This document shows positions 1 through 7,230 of a stretch of DNA of 9,915 nt, in pieces. Position numbers and translations under genes: made by a program. The stretch's first letter is position 1, and each line of letters opens with the position of its first letter. The stretch spans positions 1-9,915 of the forward strand of contig CAKZOY010000237.1 of the NCBI GenBank assembly GCA_937138275.1, given 5' to 3'. A model generated the notes under the pieces. That model ran no database searches and had not been told where the DNA came from. It saw only the letters and a list, made by a program, of their open reading frames with translations. The stretch comes from an uncultured Chloroflexota bacterium (GTDB taxonomy: Bacteria; Chloroflexota; Anaerolineae; B4-G1; DUEL01).

Positions 1-35
1 AGTCGGTAGTCGGTAGTGGGGGGTCGGGAGGAATT
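1..35. repeat. Degenerate heptamer tandem repeat at window edge
   Basis: Two exact AGTCGGT units are followed by the related units AGTGGGG and GGTCGGG. The array is cut by the window edge, so its full length is unknown. It resembles the other short-period intergenic repeats of this window in unit length (7) and in G-rich composition. Confidence 0.5.
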
Positions 36-59
36 GAATCGCTGAATCCCAACTGCTGA

Positions 60-170
60 TTCCGCCTCAGCGACCCGCGCATCCGCTGGTTTGATATGGC
101 GCACACCGCGCCGGAGGAAATTCTATCCGCGGTGCAGGGTTGGCGGGAAGGGAAAGACGGTCAGGGATAG
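60..170 (+). pseudogene. Possible 3' remnant of an unidentified gene
   Basis: The frame from 60 to the TAG at 168-170 reads like natural protein: after FRLSDPRIRWFD comes MAHTAPEEILSAVQGWREG and a short tail. An in-frame TGA at 57-59 closes it upstream. The only internal ATG, at 96-98, has no Shine-Dalgarno sequence and would give just 24 residues. DNA before 57 looks repeat-derived. The simplest reading is the C-terminal end of a gene whose front was lost or replaced by repeat DNA. I do not recognise the family. It could equally be a chance open frame. Confidence 0.25.
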
Positions 171-195
171 GGGTGGGGTGGCGATATGTGCCTGT

Positions 196-238
196 GGGGG
201 ATGCTGACGAGCGGCGAAGATGCCCGTTAGCATCCCCC
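196..238. repeat. Long inverted repeat 3' of the hydrolase gene
   Basis: Arms 196-209 and 225-238 (GGGGGATGCTGACG and CGTTAGCATCCCCC) pair over 14 positions with one G-T wobble, around a 15-base loop. It lies 11 bp past the hydrolase stop codon (- strand) and after the open frame that stops at 170 (+ strand). It could stabilise or end transcripts from either side, but neither strand has a T-tract after the stem, so a classical intrinsic terminator is not supported. The GGGATGC arm sequence recurs in the palindrome at 1271-1293. Confidence 0.6.
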
Positions 239-248
239 ATTTCCATCC

Positions 249-1133
249 TTACTGGAAGTGTCTCCTCAGAAATGCCGCCATCTTCGCCCGGGCATCCACA
301 GAGTCTGCGGACCGCTTATAGGTGAAACCGTGGGGAGCCCTGGGGTAGTCGTAGCACTCTGTTATCACCCCCGCTGCTTCTAACATTCTGCAGTATTTCA
401 ACCCCTCATCGTGCAGAGAATCCCCTCCCGCTAAAATGAGCAGGGCAGGCGGGAGTCCTTCCAGGTCTTCCCGCGTCGCGTAAATGGGTGATGCGTAGGG
501 CTCTCTGGCCTGGCTCGGATCAACGTAGCAGGCGTTAAATATCAACGCCATTGAGGGGGGAATGGCGCCTTTGGGGCGCGGTTTATCCAGAGGGTTGGTC
601 GCCAGGTCCAGGGGGGGATAATCCAGTATTTGACACACGAACTGGAATTCCCCCTCTTTTTTCGCTTTCATACAGGTCACCGTGCTGAGATTCCCACCGG
701 CGCTATGTCCTCCGATCGCCATTCTGTTTCGGTCAATCCCGTATTTCTCCGCGTTTTCAAAGACGTGTTTTACGACGGCATACCCCTGGTTGACGGCGAC
801 GGGGTAGGGGAACTCCGGGGCCTTGGCGTAATCAATGCTGATGATTTTGCAGCCAACCTGCTCTTTCAACTCTAAATTCATCTCTTCATCCATGTCGGCG
901 CTTCCCAGGATAAAGCCACCGCCGTGCAGGTCAAAGTAAACCGGGGCCTTCTCCGGGTTTTCAAATCCGTACCACAGCGTCCTGACTTTTCCGAACTCAG
1001 TGTCAATGTAGACTTCATCCCGCGCGGATTTCCTCTGCGGGCGAATGCTCTGGAGTTTCAGGAAAATCGTCATCAGTTTGCGAAGGCGTTTTCCCCTTCG
1101 GATGTATTGCTCGCGCGTGAGCATCTTTGCCAT
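249..1133 (-). CDS. Alpha/beta hydrolase, hormone-sensitive-lipase (HSL) type esterase
   Basis: This 294-residue protein has the standard signatures of the alpha/beta-hydrolase-3 (HSL/bacterial esterase) family. The oxyanion-hole motif HGGGF is at residues 70-74 and the nucleophile elbow GHSAG at 142-146 (Ser144). The acid motif GGDSLHDEG carries Asp238, and the catalytic His268 sits in APHGF. No signal peptide or membrane segment is seen, so it is probably a cytoplasmic carboxylesterase acting on short-chain acyl esters. The true substrate cannot be read from the sequence. The length is typical of the family. The ATG at 1133 is used, and a second ATG three codons later is possible because neither has a strong Shine-Dalgarno sequence. 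It lies 296 bp downstream of ileS on the same strand, with a hairpin chain in between. No promoter was recognised, so read-through from ileS is possible. Confidence 0.88.
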   Translation of the reverse strand: MAKMLTREQYIRRGKRLRKLMTIFLKLQSIRPQRKSARDEVYIDTEFGKVRTLWYGFENPEKAPVYFDLHGGGFILGSADMDEEMNLELKEQVGCKIISIDYAKAPEFPYPVAVNQGYAVVKHVFENAEKYGIDRNRMAIGGHSAGGNLSTVTCMKAKKEGEFQFVCQILDYPPLDLATNPLDKPRPKGAIPPSMALIFNACYVDPSQAREPYASPIYATREDLEGLPPALLILAGGDSLHDEGLKYCRMLEAAGVITECYDYPRAPHGFTYKRSADSVDARAKMAAFLRRHFQ

Positions 1134-1172
1134 CTTTGTCTCTTTGAGTGGAACGCCACTCCGCTGCGCTTC

Positions 1173-1359
1173 GGGGTGGGTTTCAAACCCATCCCTACAG
1201 CCGACGGTTTCGCGTCGGGCGGGGCGCTTCGGCTATGGCTTTTCGCCGTCGGGTTGAAACCTGGGGTTTGGGGATGCCCATAATGGGCATCCCTAATGGA
1301 AAGGGGTCGGCGAAAGCCGACCGTCGGCCGAAGGCCCTCCCGGGGCGACTCCCAGTCGC
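1173..1359. repeat. Chain of six or seven short perfect hairpins
   Basis: Consecutive inverted repeats fill this spacer: 1173-1195 (GGGTTT core), 1201-1218 (CCGACG/CGTCGG), 1252-1261 (GGTT-GA-AACC), 1271-1293 (11-bp perfect arms GGGATGCCCAT with a one-base centre), 1305-1322 (GGTCGGC-GAAA-GCCGACC), 1326-1336 (GGCC-GAA-GGCC) and 1345-1359 (GCGACT-CCC-AGTCGC). Most loops are 1-6 bases and several are GA-rich. The design matches the interior of the two MITE-like elements at 7231 and 8511, but the GTAACTGTTCAG ends are absent. No open frame here looks coding. Confidence 0.7.
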
Positions 1360-1382
1360 TGGAATCTGAATTGACGCATACG

Positions 1383-1430
1383 CCCCGAACCCCAATTCCC
1401 AATCCCCAATCCCCAACCCCAATCCCCAAT
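1383..1430. repeat. CCCCAAT heptamer array abutting the ileS stop codon
   Basis: From 1390 the units are CCCCAAT, TCCCAAT, CCCCAAT, CCCCAA (one base short), CCCCAAT and CCCCAAT, with another CCCC at 1383-1386. The last T (1430) is part of the ileS stop (TCA at 1430-1432, TGA on the minus strand). In the ileS mRNA sense this is a run of seven G-tracts of 3-4 separated by 2-4 bases, a strong G-quadruplex-type pattern immediately after the stop codon. Confidence 0.8.
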
Positions 1431-4400
1431 CACCGACTCACCCGCCGGACGCCCAGCCGCAGCCGCATGCCGTCCACCCGGTCCTCGGCGACGGCCATAC
1501 CGGTTTCCGGTTCGCCTGCCCCCAGGTCCACGCTGAGGGTCTCCGCGGCGATGTAGTCCCGCCAGGCCTCTATCGCCTCCGCCAGTTTCCCCTCCGCCTG
1601 GTAGCGGAGTACGATGCGGTCGTCCAGGTTGAAGTTCGCCTCTTTGCGCAGGTTCTGCACCCGCCGCACCACCTCGCGGGCCAGCCCCTCCGCCACCAGT
1701 TCGGGCGTGAGGACGGTGTCCACGCCGACGGTAATGCCCCGCTCCGAGGCCACCGCCAGCCCCTCCCGCGGCACCTCCTGCACCAGCACCTCTTCGGAGG
1801 CCAGTTCCACCTCCTCGCCCTCCACCAGAAGATGGACCGGTAGGCCGGAGCGCACCCGCCGCGCTACGGCCCGCGGGTCCTGCGCGGCCAGCGCCGCCCG
1901 CACCGCCGGGAAGCGCGCCCCGAACTTCGGCCCCAGGAGTCGGTTATCGGGCAACACCCGATAGGAGACCAGGTCGTCCACATTCTCCACCGCGATCAGT
2001 TCCTTGACGTTCAACTCGTCCCGCACCACTTCCAGGAGTTCCCCGTCCAGCGCCCCGACCTGGGGCTCCAGGTGGAAGAGCGCGCGGGCCAGCGGCTGGC
2101 GCAGTTTGATATTGGCGCTGTTGCGGGCGGAGTGCCCCAGGGTGACCATCTGGCGGGCCAGCGCCATCCGCGCCCGCAGCGCCTCGTCTATGGCTGCCGG
2201 GTCGGCCTGGGGCCAGTCGGTGTGGTGGACGCTTTCGGGGGCCTGTGGGTCCACCGAACGGACCAGGTTCTGGTACATCGCCTCGGTGAGGTAGGGGATG
2301 AACGGCGCCAGCAGGCGGCAGAGTGTCGTGAGCACCTCGTAGAGGGTCAGGTAGGCACCGTTCTTGTCGGCGTCGTGCTCGCTCTTCCAGAACCGGCGGC
2401 GGCTGCGGCGGATGTACCAGTTGGTCAGGTCATCTACGAACGGTTCCACCGCCAGTGTGGCCCCGTAGGCGTCGTAGTCGTCCAGCCGTTCCGTGACCTT
2501 CGCCACCACCTGGTGCAGGCGGGCCAGAATCCAGCGGTCCAGTTGGGTGTACTCGGCCGGTTGCCCGCGGCCCTCCTCCGGCGTCCACTCGTCCAGTAGC
2601 GCGTACGTCACAAAGAACACGTACGCGTTCCAGAGGGGCAGGATGAACTGACGGCGCACCTCGTCGGCCTTGCCGTAGCCGAAGAGGAGGTCCTGCTCCG
2701 GTTTCTGGCGGCAGTAGAGCCAGCGCATCACGTCCACGCCCATCCGGTCGGCGGCCTCGTTGAACTCAATCATATTGCCCCAGGACTTGTGCATCTCCCG
2801 ACCGTCCTCGGCCAGCAATGTGGCGTAACCGAAGCAGACCCGGAAGGGCGGGGACTTCTCCAGGACGGTCGCCATCGCCAGCAAACTGTAGAACCAGTTG
2901 CGGAACTGGCCGGGGAAGGATTCGGAGATGAAGTCCGCCGGATACCATTGCCGCCAGTAGTCGGGGTTGGTGCGATACTGGAGGGTGCTGAAACTGACGA
3001 TCCCGGCGTCCAGCCACGGATTGCCGACGTCGGGGATGCGGGAGACCTCTGCGCCGCAACGGGAGCAGGCGATGCGGACGGCGTCCACCCACGGGCGGTG
3101 GGGAGTGTGGCCCTCAAACTCCTCCCATCCGGCGACGGCGCGCTGGCGCAATTCGTGCTCGTCGCCGATGACCTCAAAGCGTCCGCACTGGTGGCATTCC
3201 CAGATGGGCAGGGCCAGCCCCCAGTACCGCTTTTTGCTGATCATCCAGTCGTGCATGTTGCGCAGCCAGTCCAGTTCCCGCTCCAGGCCGAACTCCGGAA
3301 TCCAGCGGATTTGCCGGGTGACGTCCATCATATCGTAACGGAGTTCGTCCATAGAGATGAACCACTCGTCCACGAGCCGGAAGACCAGTTCGGTGCCGCA
3401 GCGCCAGCAGACGGGGTAGCGGTGGGTGTAGTCGTCCACCCGATAGAGCAGCCCCTTCTCCCGCAGGTTCTCAAAAATGGGTTGGTCGCTTTCGGAGACA
3501 TGGCGGCTGGTCAGGAAACCGAACCCGTCCACAAAGATGCCCTCTTCGTCCAGCGGGGCGATGGCGGGGAGGCCGTACTGCTTGCCCAGGACGAAGTCCT
3601 CGGCGCCGCAGCCGGGGGCGATGTGGACGATGCCCGTCCCCTCCGCCTCGCCGACCTCGTCCCAGAGGATGACGCGGTGGGCCTGCGGGCCGCCGACCTT
3701 CTGTTGGGCGGGCAGTTCGTCAAAGGGACCGTCGTACGTCCATCCCTCCAGTGCCTTCCCCTTCATCTCCTCCAGCACCTGGTAGGGGCCCTTGAGGATG
3801 GAGAGCGTGCCTTTGGAGAGGTAGAAGACCTCATCGCCCTGGCGGACTTTGACGTAGGTGAGGTCCGGCCCCACCGCCGCGGCGACGTTGCTGGTGAGCG
3901 TCCAGGGGGTGGTGGTCCAGATCAGCAGGCTCTCCCCCGGCCGGCCGCGCCGGGGGAAGCGCAGGGTGACGCCCGGATGGGTCCGTTCCTGATACCCCTC
4001 GGTGACGATCTCGTGCTGGCTGATGCCGGTGGCGCAGCGGGGACACCAGGGCATCACGTCCGTCCCCTTGTAGAGCCAGCCCCGTTCCCAGCAGCGCTTG
4101 AGGAACGTCCAGATCATGTAGTTGTTCTCGTTGGAGAAGGTGAAGTACGAACCGCTCAGTTCCGGCAGGCCCAGCCGCCCCACGATCTGCTCCACGGTAT
4201 CCGTCACCGGTCCGTGGGGGCCCTGGACGGTGATCACTTCCTGGGGGTTCTCCATAATCCGGCGAGCCAGGTCGCGCAGGAACTCCGGGTCGTTCCAGTC
4301 CATCCAGTAGCCCAGGCGGATGGACTGTTCGGTCTGGACCGCGGCGTAGCGGAGCACCCGCTCCTTGCACTTGCGGACGAAGCGCTCCATGCCGTAGTTC

Positions 4401-4729
4401 TCAATGTCCCGCTTGGAGCGGAAGCCCAGTTCTTTCTCTACCTCCACCTCCACCCAGAGGCCCTGGCAGTCAAAGCCGTTCTGGTAGCGGGTCTGGTAGC
4501 CCTTCATGGCCCAGAACCGGTGGTAGAGGTCCTTGTAGGTACGTCCCCAGCCGTGGTGGACGCCCATCGGGTTGTTGGCAGTGATGGGGCCGTCAATGAA
4601 GGACCACCGCGGTCCGTTCCGGCGCAACTGGACCAGTTTCTGGAACGCCTGGGACTCCTTCCAGAACTTCAGAATCTGATGCTCCTGGGCGACGAAATCG
4701 GTTGTGGCGGGCACTTTCTGAAACGGCAT
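1430..4729 (-). CDS. ileS: Isoleucyl-tRNA synthetase, type 2-like with altered signature motifs
   Basis: This 1099-residue class I synthetase charges tRNA-Ile with isoleucine in the cytoplasm. The catalytic domain opens with NNPMGVHHGWGRTYKDL, so the HIGH position reads GVHH (residues 56-59). The second signature reads MHKSWGN (646-652) instead of KMSKS. The CP1 editing domain is present (TTTPWTLTSN, then GTGIVHIAPGCGAEDF). CxxC pairs at 229/232, 441/444, 512/515 and 555/558 are probable zinc sites. An anticodon-binding helical region (WNAYVFF onward) and a long C-terminal region follow. The start is ATG 4729, with AGGAGGT six bases upstream. It follows the glycosyltransferase gene on the same strand after 120 bp. 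Published work on type 2 IleRS links a swapped GxHH motif to extreme mupirocin resistance. I see no T-box or clear promoter in front of this gene. Confidence 0.96.
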   Translation of the reverse strand: MPFQKVPATTDFVAQEHQILKFWKESQAFQKLVQLRRNGPRWSFIDGPITANNPMGVHHGWGRTYKDLYHRFWAMKGYQTRYQNGFDCQGLWVEVEVEKELGFRSKRDIENYGMERFVRKCKERVLRYAAVQTEQSIRLGYWMDWNDPEFLRDLARRIMENPQEVITVQGPHGPVTDTVEQIVGRLGLPELSGSYFTFSNENNYMIWTFLKRCWERGWLYKGTDVMPWCPRCATGISQHEIVTEGYQERTHPGVTLRFPRRGRPGESLLIWTTTPWTLTSNVAAAVGPDLTYVKVRQGDEVFYLSKGTLSILKGPYQVLEEMKGKALEGWTYDGPFDELPAQQKVGGPQAHRVILWDEVGEAEGTGIVHIAPGCGAEDFVLGKQYGLPAIAPLDEEGIFVDGFGFLTSRHVSESDQPIFENLREKGLLYRVDDYTHRYPVCWRCGTELVFRLVDEWFISMDELRYDMMDVTRQIRWIPEFGLERELDWLRNMHDWMISKKRYWGLALPIWECHQCGRFEVIGDEHELRQRAVAGWEEFEGHTPHRPWVDAVRIACSRCGAEVSRIPDVGNPWLDAGIVSFSTLQYRTNPDYWRQWYPADFISESFPGQFRNWFYSLLAMATVLEKSPPFRVCFGYATLLAEDGREMHKSWGNMIEFNEAADRMGVDVMRWLYCRQKPEQDLLFGYGKADEVRRQFILPLWNAYVFFVTYALLDEWTPEEGRGQPAEYTQLDRWILARLHQVVAKVTERLDDYDAYGATLAVEPFVDDLTNWYIRRSRRRFWKSEHDADKNGAYLTLYEVLTTLCRLLAPFIPYLTEAMYQNLVRSVDPQAPESVHHTDWPQADPAAIDEALRARMALARQMVTLGHSARNSANIKLRQPLARALFHLEPQVGALDGELLEVVRDELNVKELIAVENVDDLVSYRVLPDNRLLGPKFGARFPAVRAALAAQDPRAVARRVRSGLPVHLLVEGEEVELASEEVLVQEVPREGLAVASERGITVGVDTVLTPELVAEGLAREVVRRVQNLRKEANFNLDDRIVLRYQAEGKLAEAIEAWRDYIAAETLSVDLGAGEPETGMAVAEDRVDGMRLRLGVRRVSR

Positions 4730-4734
4730 ATGCT

Positions 4735-4741
4735 ACCTCCT
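4735..4741 (-). promoter_or_regulatory. Ribosome binding site of ileS
   Basis: On the minus strand AGGAGGT precedes the ATG at 4729 with normal spacing. It fixes this start and excludes the longer upstream readings. Confidence 0.8.
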
Positions 4742-4759
4742 TTGGTCTTGTGTTACATT

Positions 4760-4783
4760 GCAGAGATGCAGAAAGCGCAGAGG
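4760..4783. repeat. Short GCAGAGA-type tandem repeat
   Basis: Three units, GCAGAGAT, GCAGAAAGC and GCAGAGG, follow each other in the 120-bp spacer between the glycosyltransferase and ileS. The rest of the spacer holds the 4827-4850 palindrome and the ileS ribosome binding site. No tRNA-sensing leader is seen here. Confidence 0.5.
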
Positions 4784-4826
4784 GTCACAGGGAGTTTGAC
4801 CATTTCTGTACATCACTTTTCTCCCC

Positions 4827-4850
4827 AGCCCGGCGGTTTTGCGTCGGGCT
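4827..4850. repeat. Palindrome at the end of the glycosyltransferase gene
   Basis: AGCCCGGCG and CGTCGGGCT form a 9-bp stem (one G-T pair) around the loop GTTTTG. The right arm overlaps the last base of the glycosyltransferase stop codon. There is no T-tract, so it is a palindromic repeat or mRNA-stabilising stem rather than a clear terminator. It is closely related to the hairpin at 1201-1218 (loop GTTTCG). Confidence 0.6.
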
Positions 4851-7198
4851 TACGGTTTCACCTGCACCGGGGTCAGCACCAGGCGGCGGGCTAACGGGTC
4901 GGCGCCGTCGCCGGAGACGGGGAGCCGTTCCCCGTTGTCGGGCCGGTACATCCCCACCTCCAGCAAGTACTCTCCCGCCGGGGCGTCGGGCGCAATGCGC
5001 AGGGGGTATTCGTCCCGGATCGGGGAACCGGGCCGCCAGGATGGGGTCGGGCACAGGCCGCCCATCGGGGGCTGGTCGTGCTGCGCCCACACCGGCCCGC
5101 CGGTCGCCGGGTTGAAGGCCGAACCGACCAGGTGGGTGAAGACGGTGTAGTCCTCCATCACCGGCCCGTCGGCGGCCCAGTAGAGGTCCAGTCGCAGGTG
5201 CTCTCCCGGACGGACGGCCTCGCCAGGGGCGACCGGCCTCCAGAACGGCCCCCATTTCCGGTACAGGCCGTAGCCCAGAAAACGGATGTGCTCCCCCACG
5301 CCGGCCTCCATCGGGTGGGGGATGCGGGAGACGTCGGGCGCGGGGCGGGTGTGGGTCACCCGGACCTGCCCGAACTGCACCGGTGCGTGGCCGGGAACCC
5401 GGAGTTCAAACCGGTAGCGGCCGGACGGGTAGCACCCCAGTACGGGGACCTCCACCATCCGCCAGGTGGGGTGGGGGAGGGGCGTCAGCGCCAGTTCCGT
5501 CCACCAGACGTCGCCCTCCGGCCCGACCAGGGCCACCGTGGGAGTCAGCGGCCGCAGGGCCCGCAGGTAGAGGCCCACGCGCAGCGGGTCCTGCGGGCGC
5601 ACTTCCCGCACCGCCAGGTCGTAGCCTGGAAATTCCAGGTCGTCCCCCCGCGCGCCGACAGGATACCGGGGCATTTCCGTCGCCGGAACGGCCGCGCCCG
5701 CTTCGGCGCTTCCGAAGAGGGAGAGGCGGTTGTAGCCGAAGGTCAGGGTCAGCAGGCGGGCATACCGCCCAGCAAGCCACTCTTCGGCCGCGCCCTCCGG
5801 GTCCTGCAGGTGCCGCTCCACCTCCGCCAGCCATATTCGGGTATGGTTTTCCGTGACGGGCGCCAGTTCTGTCTCTGCCCCCGACGCGTCCAGAATCGGC
5901 GACCGGCGGGGGATCGGGTAGACGGGCGGGCGGTCGGCGGGGGCGGGAGCCCGATCGTAGTAGTACAGGAAAAGCGGAGCGCGGTCGCCGGAGACCAGCA
6001 CCACCGCGTCCCCCGGCTGGGCCTGGGCGCGGATGGCCTGCACTATGGTCTGCAGGTCGTCCCGCAGGCGGCGGTCGGCGTAGTGGCCGGGGAGGGCCCA
6101 GAGGGCCACCGCCATCACTCCGGCACAGGCCACCAGTCCCAGAGGGCGCAAGCGGCGTGGCGTCCAGAGCGCGGCCAGTGCCCAGGCCAGAAGCGCGTAG
6201 AAGAGCGGCGCGAAGGAGAGAAAGTAGCGCGCCTCCACTCGCGGAGAGTAGAAAATCGCGCGCGGCTGGGTGACCAGCCAGACCATCACCGGCGGGAGCA
6301 GTGTCCCCAAAAAGAGCAATGTCAACCCATCGGGGAGAGAGAGGCGGCCCTTGGGGGCGCGGTGCCGCAGAAGTGCCGCGACTCCCCACAGAATCACAAA
6401 CCCCACCGCCAGGGCGATCCCCCCGTAGCGCTCCACGAAGGTGGAGATGCCCGTGGTCAGCAGGACCCCGTTCAGTTGAAAGACAAATCCTAGGGGTACC
6501 GGCTCCTCCACCACCGACCAGGAGCGCATCCGGGGGACGGCGAAGGCCAGCCAGGGGGCAAAGAGGGCCAGGGCGATCCCCTGGTCCAGGGCCCACCGGC
6601 CCCCGAGCGCCCAGCGATCCCTCCGGCGGATGCCCGCCAGAAGGACGAAGAGGTTCTGGACCAGGAGCAAAAGGGCCGAGAAGTAGATGGTGTAGAGCGC
6701 GGCGACGGTTGCCCCGATCCATGCGGCCCGGTCCCGGCGGGAATGAGAAGTGACGGCCCGCGCCAGGAAGTAGAACGAGAGAGTGGCGCAGAGGGCGGCA
6801 AGGGCGTACATCCGCATCTCCTGCGACCACCAGACGTGGAAGCGGGAGAGGGCCAGGAGATAGAGCGCCCCGACTCCCGCGGCCTTTCCGCCCAGGCGGC
6901 GGCCCAGAGGGGCCATTGTGGCGACGGTGAGCAGGGCGACCAGAACGGTGATGGAGCGGGCGGCGAATTCGCTCTCTCCCGTCAGCCGTACCCAGGGCCA
7001 GAGGAGCCAGAAGTAGAGGGGCGGATGGACGTCCCCCGCCGTCCAGGTCGTCGTCTCCAGGAATCCGTGACGGACGGCCCAGATGGCCAGCCCCTCATCC
7101 CACCAGACGTTCTGGTCTCCCAGGCGATGGACGCGCAGGGCGAAGGCCACCAGCAGCCCGGCGATCAGCAGCGCCCATCGCCACCCGCGATTCCGCAT
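4850..7198 (-). CDS. GT-C family (PMT/GT39-like) membrane glycosyltransferase with exported beta-rich tail
   Basis: This 782-residue integral membrane protein probably moves a sugar from a polyprenyl-phosphate donor to an acceptor outside the membrane. The N-terminus starts with a membrane helix. It is followed by WWDEG (residues 32-36, with Asp34 and Glu35 in the usual place of the catalytic acid in the first outer loop), then DVHPPLYFW (56-64) and SQEMRMYAL (125-133). These are hallmarks of dolichyl-mannosyltransferase-like GT-C enzymes. About ten hydrophobic segments occupy roughly residues 8-380. The rest is hydrophilic and beta-rich, with two units that both open with a F-x-G-Y motif, at about 521 (LEFPGYDLAV) and 637 (IRFLGYGLY), suggesting an internal duplication. 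ATG 7198 has GGAG upstream. It is divergent from ilvE, whose -35 box overlaps this start codon. The acceptor cannot be inferred. Confidence 0.85.
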   Translation of the reverse strand: MRNRGWRWALLIAGLLVAFALRVHRLGDQNVWWDEGLAIWAVRHGFLETTTWTAGDVHPPLYFWLLWPWVRLTGESEFAARSITVLVALLTVATMAPLGRRLGGKAAGVGALYLLALSRFHVWWSQEMRMYALAALCATLSFYFLARAVTSHSRRDRAAWIGATVAALYTIYFSALLLLVQNLFVLLAGIRRRDRWALGGRWALDQGIALALFAPWLAFAVPRMRSWSVVEEPVPLGFVFQLNGVLLTTGISTFVERYGGIALAVGFVILWGVAALLRHRAPKGRLSLPDGLTLLFLGTLLPPVMVWLVTQPRAIFYSPRVEARYFLSFAPLFYALLAWALAALWTPRRLRPLGLVACAGVMAVALWALPGHYADRRLRDDLQTIVQAIRAQAQPGDAVVLVSGDRAPLFLYYYDRAPAPADRPPVYPIPRRSPILDASGAETELAPVTENHTRIWLAEVERHLQDPEGAAEEWLAGRYARLLTLTFGYNRLSLFGSAEAGAAVPATEMPRYPVGARGDDLEFPGYDLAVREVRPQDPLRVGLYLRALRPLTPTVALVGPEGDVWWTELALTPLPHPTWRMVEVPVLGCYPSGRYRFELRVPGHAPVQFGQVRVTHTRPAPDVSRIPHPMEAGVGEHIRFLGYGLYRKWGPFWRPVAPGEAVRPGEHLRLDLYWAADGPVMEDYTVFTHLVGSAFNPATGGPVWAQHDQPPMGGLCPTPSWRPGSPIRDEYPLRIAPDAPAGEYLLEVGMYRPDNGERLPVSGDGADPLARRLVLTPVQVKP

Positions 7199-7226
7199 TG
7201 ACCTGCTCCGTTTTTTGGGATAGAAT
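7198..7226 (+). promoter_or_regulatory. Sigma70-type promoter of ilvE
   Basis: TTGACC (7198-7203) and TAGAAT (7221-7226) are separated by exactly 17 bp, with five of six matches in each box. Transcription would start near 7233, just inside the MITE-like element. The -35 box overlaps the start codon of the divergent glycosyltransferase gene. The -10 box overlaps the left target duplication of the element (7223-7230), so the insertion happened at the promoter. Confidence 0.65.
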
Positions 7227-7230
7227 TAGT
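7223..7230. repeat. Left target-site duplication of element copy 1
   Basis: GAATTAGT directly before the GTAAC end of copy 1 matches GAATTGGT at 7391-7398, directly after its other end, in seven of eight positions. Confidence 0.65.

Noticed and set aside
196..238. Intrinsic terminator for the hydrolase gene
   Set aside because: The stem is strong but no T-tract follows on either strand, so it is kept only as an inverted repeat.
1390..1430. CRISPR-like array
   Set aside because: The units are 7 bp with no spacers, so this is a simple tandem repeat.
2789..4894. A 701-codon open frame on the plus strand
   Set aside because: It lies antisense to the fully conserved ileS. Its protein has no recognisable motif, and such frames are expected opposite high-GC genes.
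5078..6493. A 471-codon open frame on the plus strand
   Set aside because: It is an antisense shadow of the membrane glycosyltransferase, with low-complexity Gly, Arg and Pro-rich translation.
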